From positions 620,001 through 684,000 of the forward strand of contig NZ_FZPD01000001.1 of NCBI RefSeq assembly GCF_900188325.1: a stretch of DNA of 64,000 bases, given 5' to 3'. A program made the translations under genes and the position numbers. The stretch is from Ekhidna lutea. GTDB taxonomy: Bacteria > Bacteroidota > Bacteroidia > Cytophagales > Cyclobacteriaceae. The notes under the pieces are model-generated. The model worked only from the letters and a program-made list of their open reading frames with translations. It had not been told where the DNA came from and ran no database searches. Each line of letters begins with the position of its first letter. Position 1 is the first letter of the stretch. Of the stretch, positions 63,665 through 64,000 are shown piece by piece.

Positions 63665-64000
63665 TTAGCTTGTAAATTCAGGTTCTTCCTGATATTTGGA
63701 TGGGCACTTTAGAAGAATTTTCTCTGCTACAAATTTATCTCCCTGATAGGCACCAACAATTACTACCTGTTCTGAACGTGTAAAATCGGTTGGAATAGGC
63801 TCAGCATAAAGTACTTGTTGCTTCATTCCATTTTCATCGAGCATTTCAAATTTGAAGGAAAGCTTATCGGGACTTTCTTCTATTCCAACCACTTCTCCGG
63901 AAGCAGTTTTTGGAAGCTCACCAACCACATGGATGCTTTTTTTGAATCCTTTTTCTGAAAGCTCTCTTGCTTCGTCAAATGAAACATACGTACTCGCATC
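63665..64000 (-). CDS. ccmE: CcmE heme chaperone, CxxxY type (5' end outside the window)
   Basis: The frame is open to the right edge, so the N-terminus with its membrane anchor is missing; about 111 residues are visible. The OB-fold core (YVSFDEARELSEKG, IHVVGELPKTASGEVVG) and the C-terminal KILLKCPSKYQEE are typical of CcmE. The heme-binding motif is CPSKY (CxxxY) instead of the usual HxxxY, as in the variant System I* of some bacteria and archaea. CcmE carries heme from the CcmABCD complex to CcmF. Confidence 0.9.
   Translation of the reverse strand, partial: DASTYVSFDEARELSEKGFKKSIHVVGELPKTASGEVVGIEESPDKLSFKFEMLDENGMKQQVLYAEPIPTDFTRSEQVVIVGAYQGDKFVAEKILLKCPSKYQEEPEFTS

Overview
The window looks like a chromosome segment from a gliding-type member of the Bacteroidota, most likely the Cytophagales (inference). 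The signs are type IX secretion/gliding genes (gldM, gldN, sprE/porW, a porE-like gene), a TonB receptor with a carboxypeptidase-regulatory N-terminal domain, a PG_1098-type THUMP-like methyltransferase, an ATP synthase operon without beta and epsilon, a CxxxY-type CcmE, and promoters of the TTG / TAnnTTTG type with few Shine-Dalgarno sequences. No insertion sequence, prophage, CRISPR array or rRNA was seen. One tRNA (Phe, GAA) is present.

Layout. 1-1.8 kb: end of a T9SS motor operon (gldM end, gldN, a FISUMP-domain secreted protein). 1.8-8.5 kb, minus strand: sprE/porW, a class A penicillin-binding protein and uvrC. 8.6-15.4 kb: M23 peptidase and bactofilin leading into atpZ, a small membrane protein, and atpB-E-F-H-A-G. 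15.4-16.8 kb: a UbiA-like membrane protein and a methyltransferase coupled to the end of the atp operon, with a strong terminator inside the first of them. 16.7-19.4 kb: a divergent 7TM sensor kinase / LytTR regulator pair. 19.6-28.4 kb: sodium symporter, alpha/beta hydrolase and TonB receptor, then FabG-like reductase, KAS III-like protein, AMP ligase and a small STAS-like protein. 28.5-31.8 kb: ECF sigma, membrane anti-sigma candidate and three envelope proteins. 31.9-35.9 kb: TPR kinase, methyltransferase and asd. 35.9-40.9 kb: a giant lamin-tail/Ig repeat protein. 41-42.7 kb: DksA-like protein, scpB and an rluB-family synthase. 42.9-50 kb: ammonium transporter converging on gltD-gltB (nitrogen assimilation). 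50.2-51.8 kb: TetR repressor and hydrolase with two matching operators. 51.8-52.4 kb: a perfect 28-bp palindrome, an array of about 111-bp repeats made from tRNA-Phe 3' fragments plus terminators, and the functional tRNA-Phe. 52.4-59.4 kb: two Fe-S electron-transfer subunits, a conserved unknown, porE-like protein, purM, a GNAT acetyltransferase and a DUF456 protein. 59.4-64 kb, minus strand: UbiA prenyltransferase, DUF2520 protein, ccmF and the 3' part of ccmE.

The most unusual signals are non-coding. They are (i) two co-linear copies of a structured intergenic element of about 125-131 bp (24.6 kb and 61.0 kb), each placed just upstream of a gene in the same relative orientation; (ii) the tandem tRNA-Phe-fragment/terminator array; (iii) the isolated 28-bp palindrome; and (iv) a terminator embedded in the coding sequence after atpG. 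Among proteins, the KAS III-like enzyme keeps its cysteine but has lost the usual His and Asn. I found no clearly new multi-gene defence or secretion system. The 19.6-28.4 kb uptake/acyl-metabolism locus is the best candidate for undescribed chemistry.
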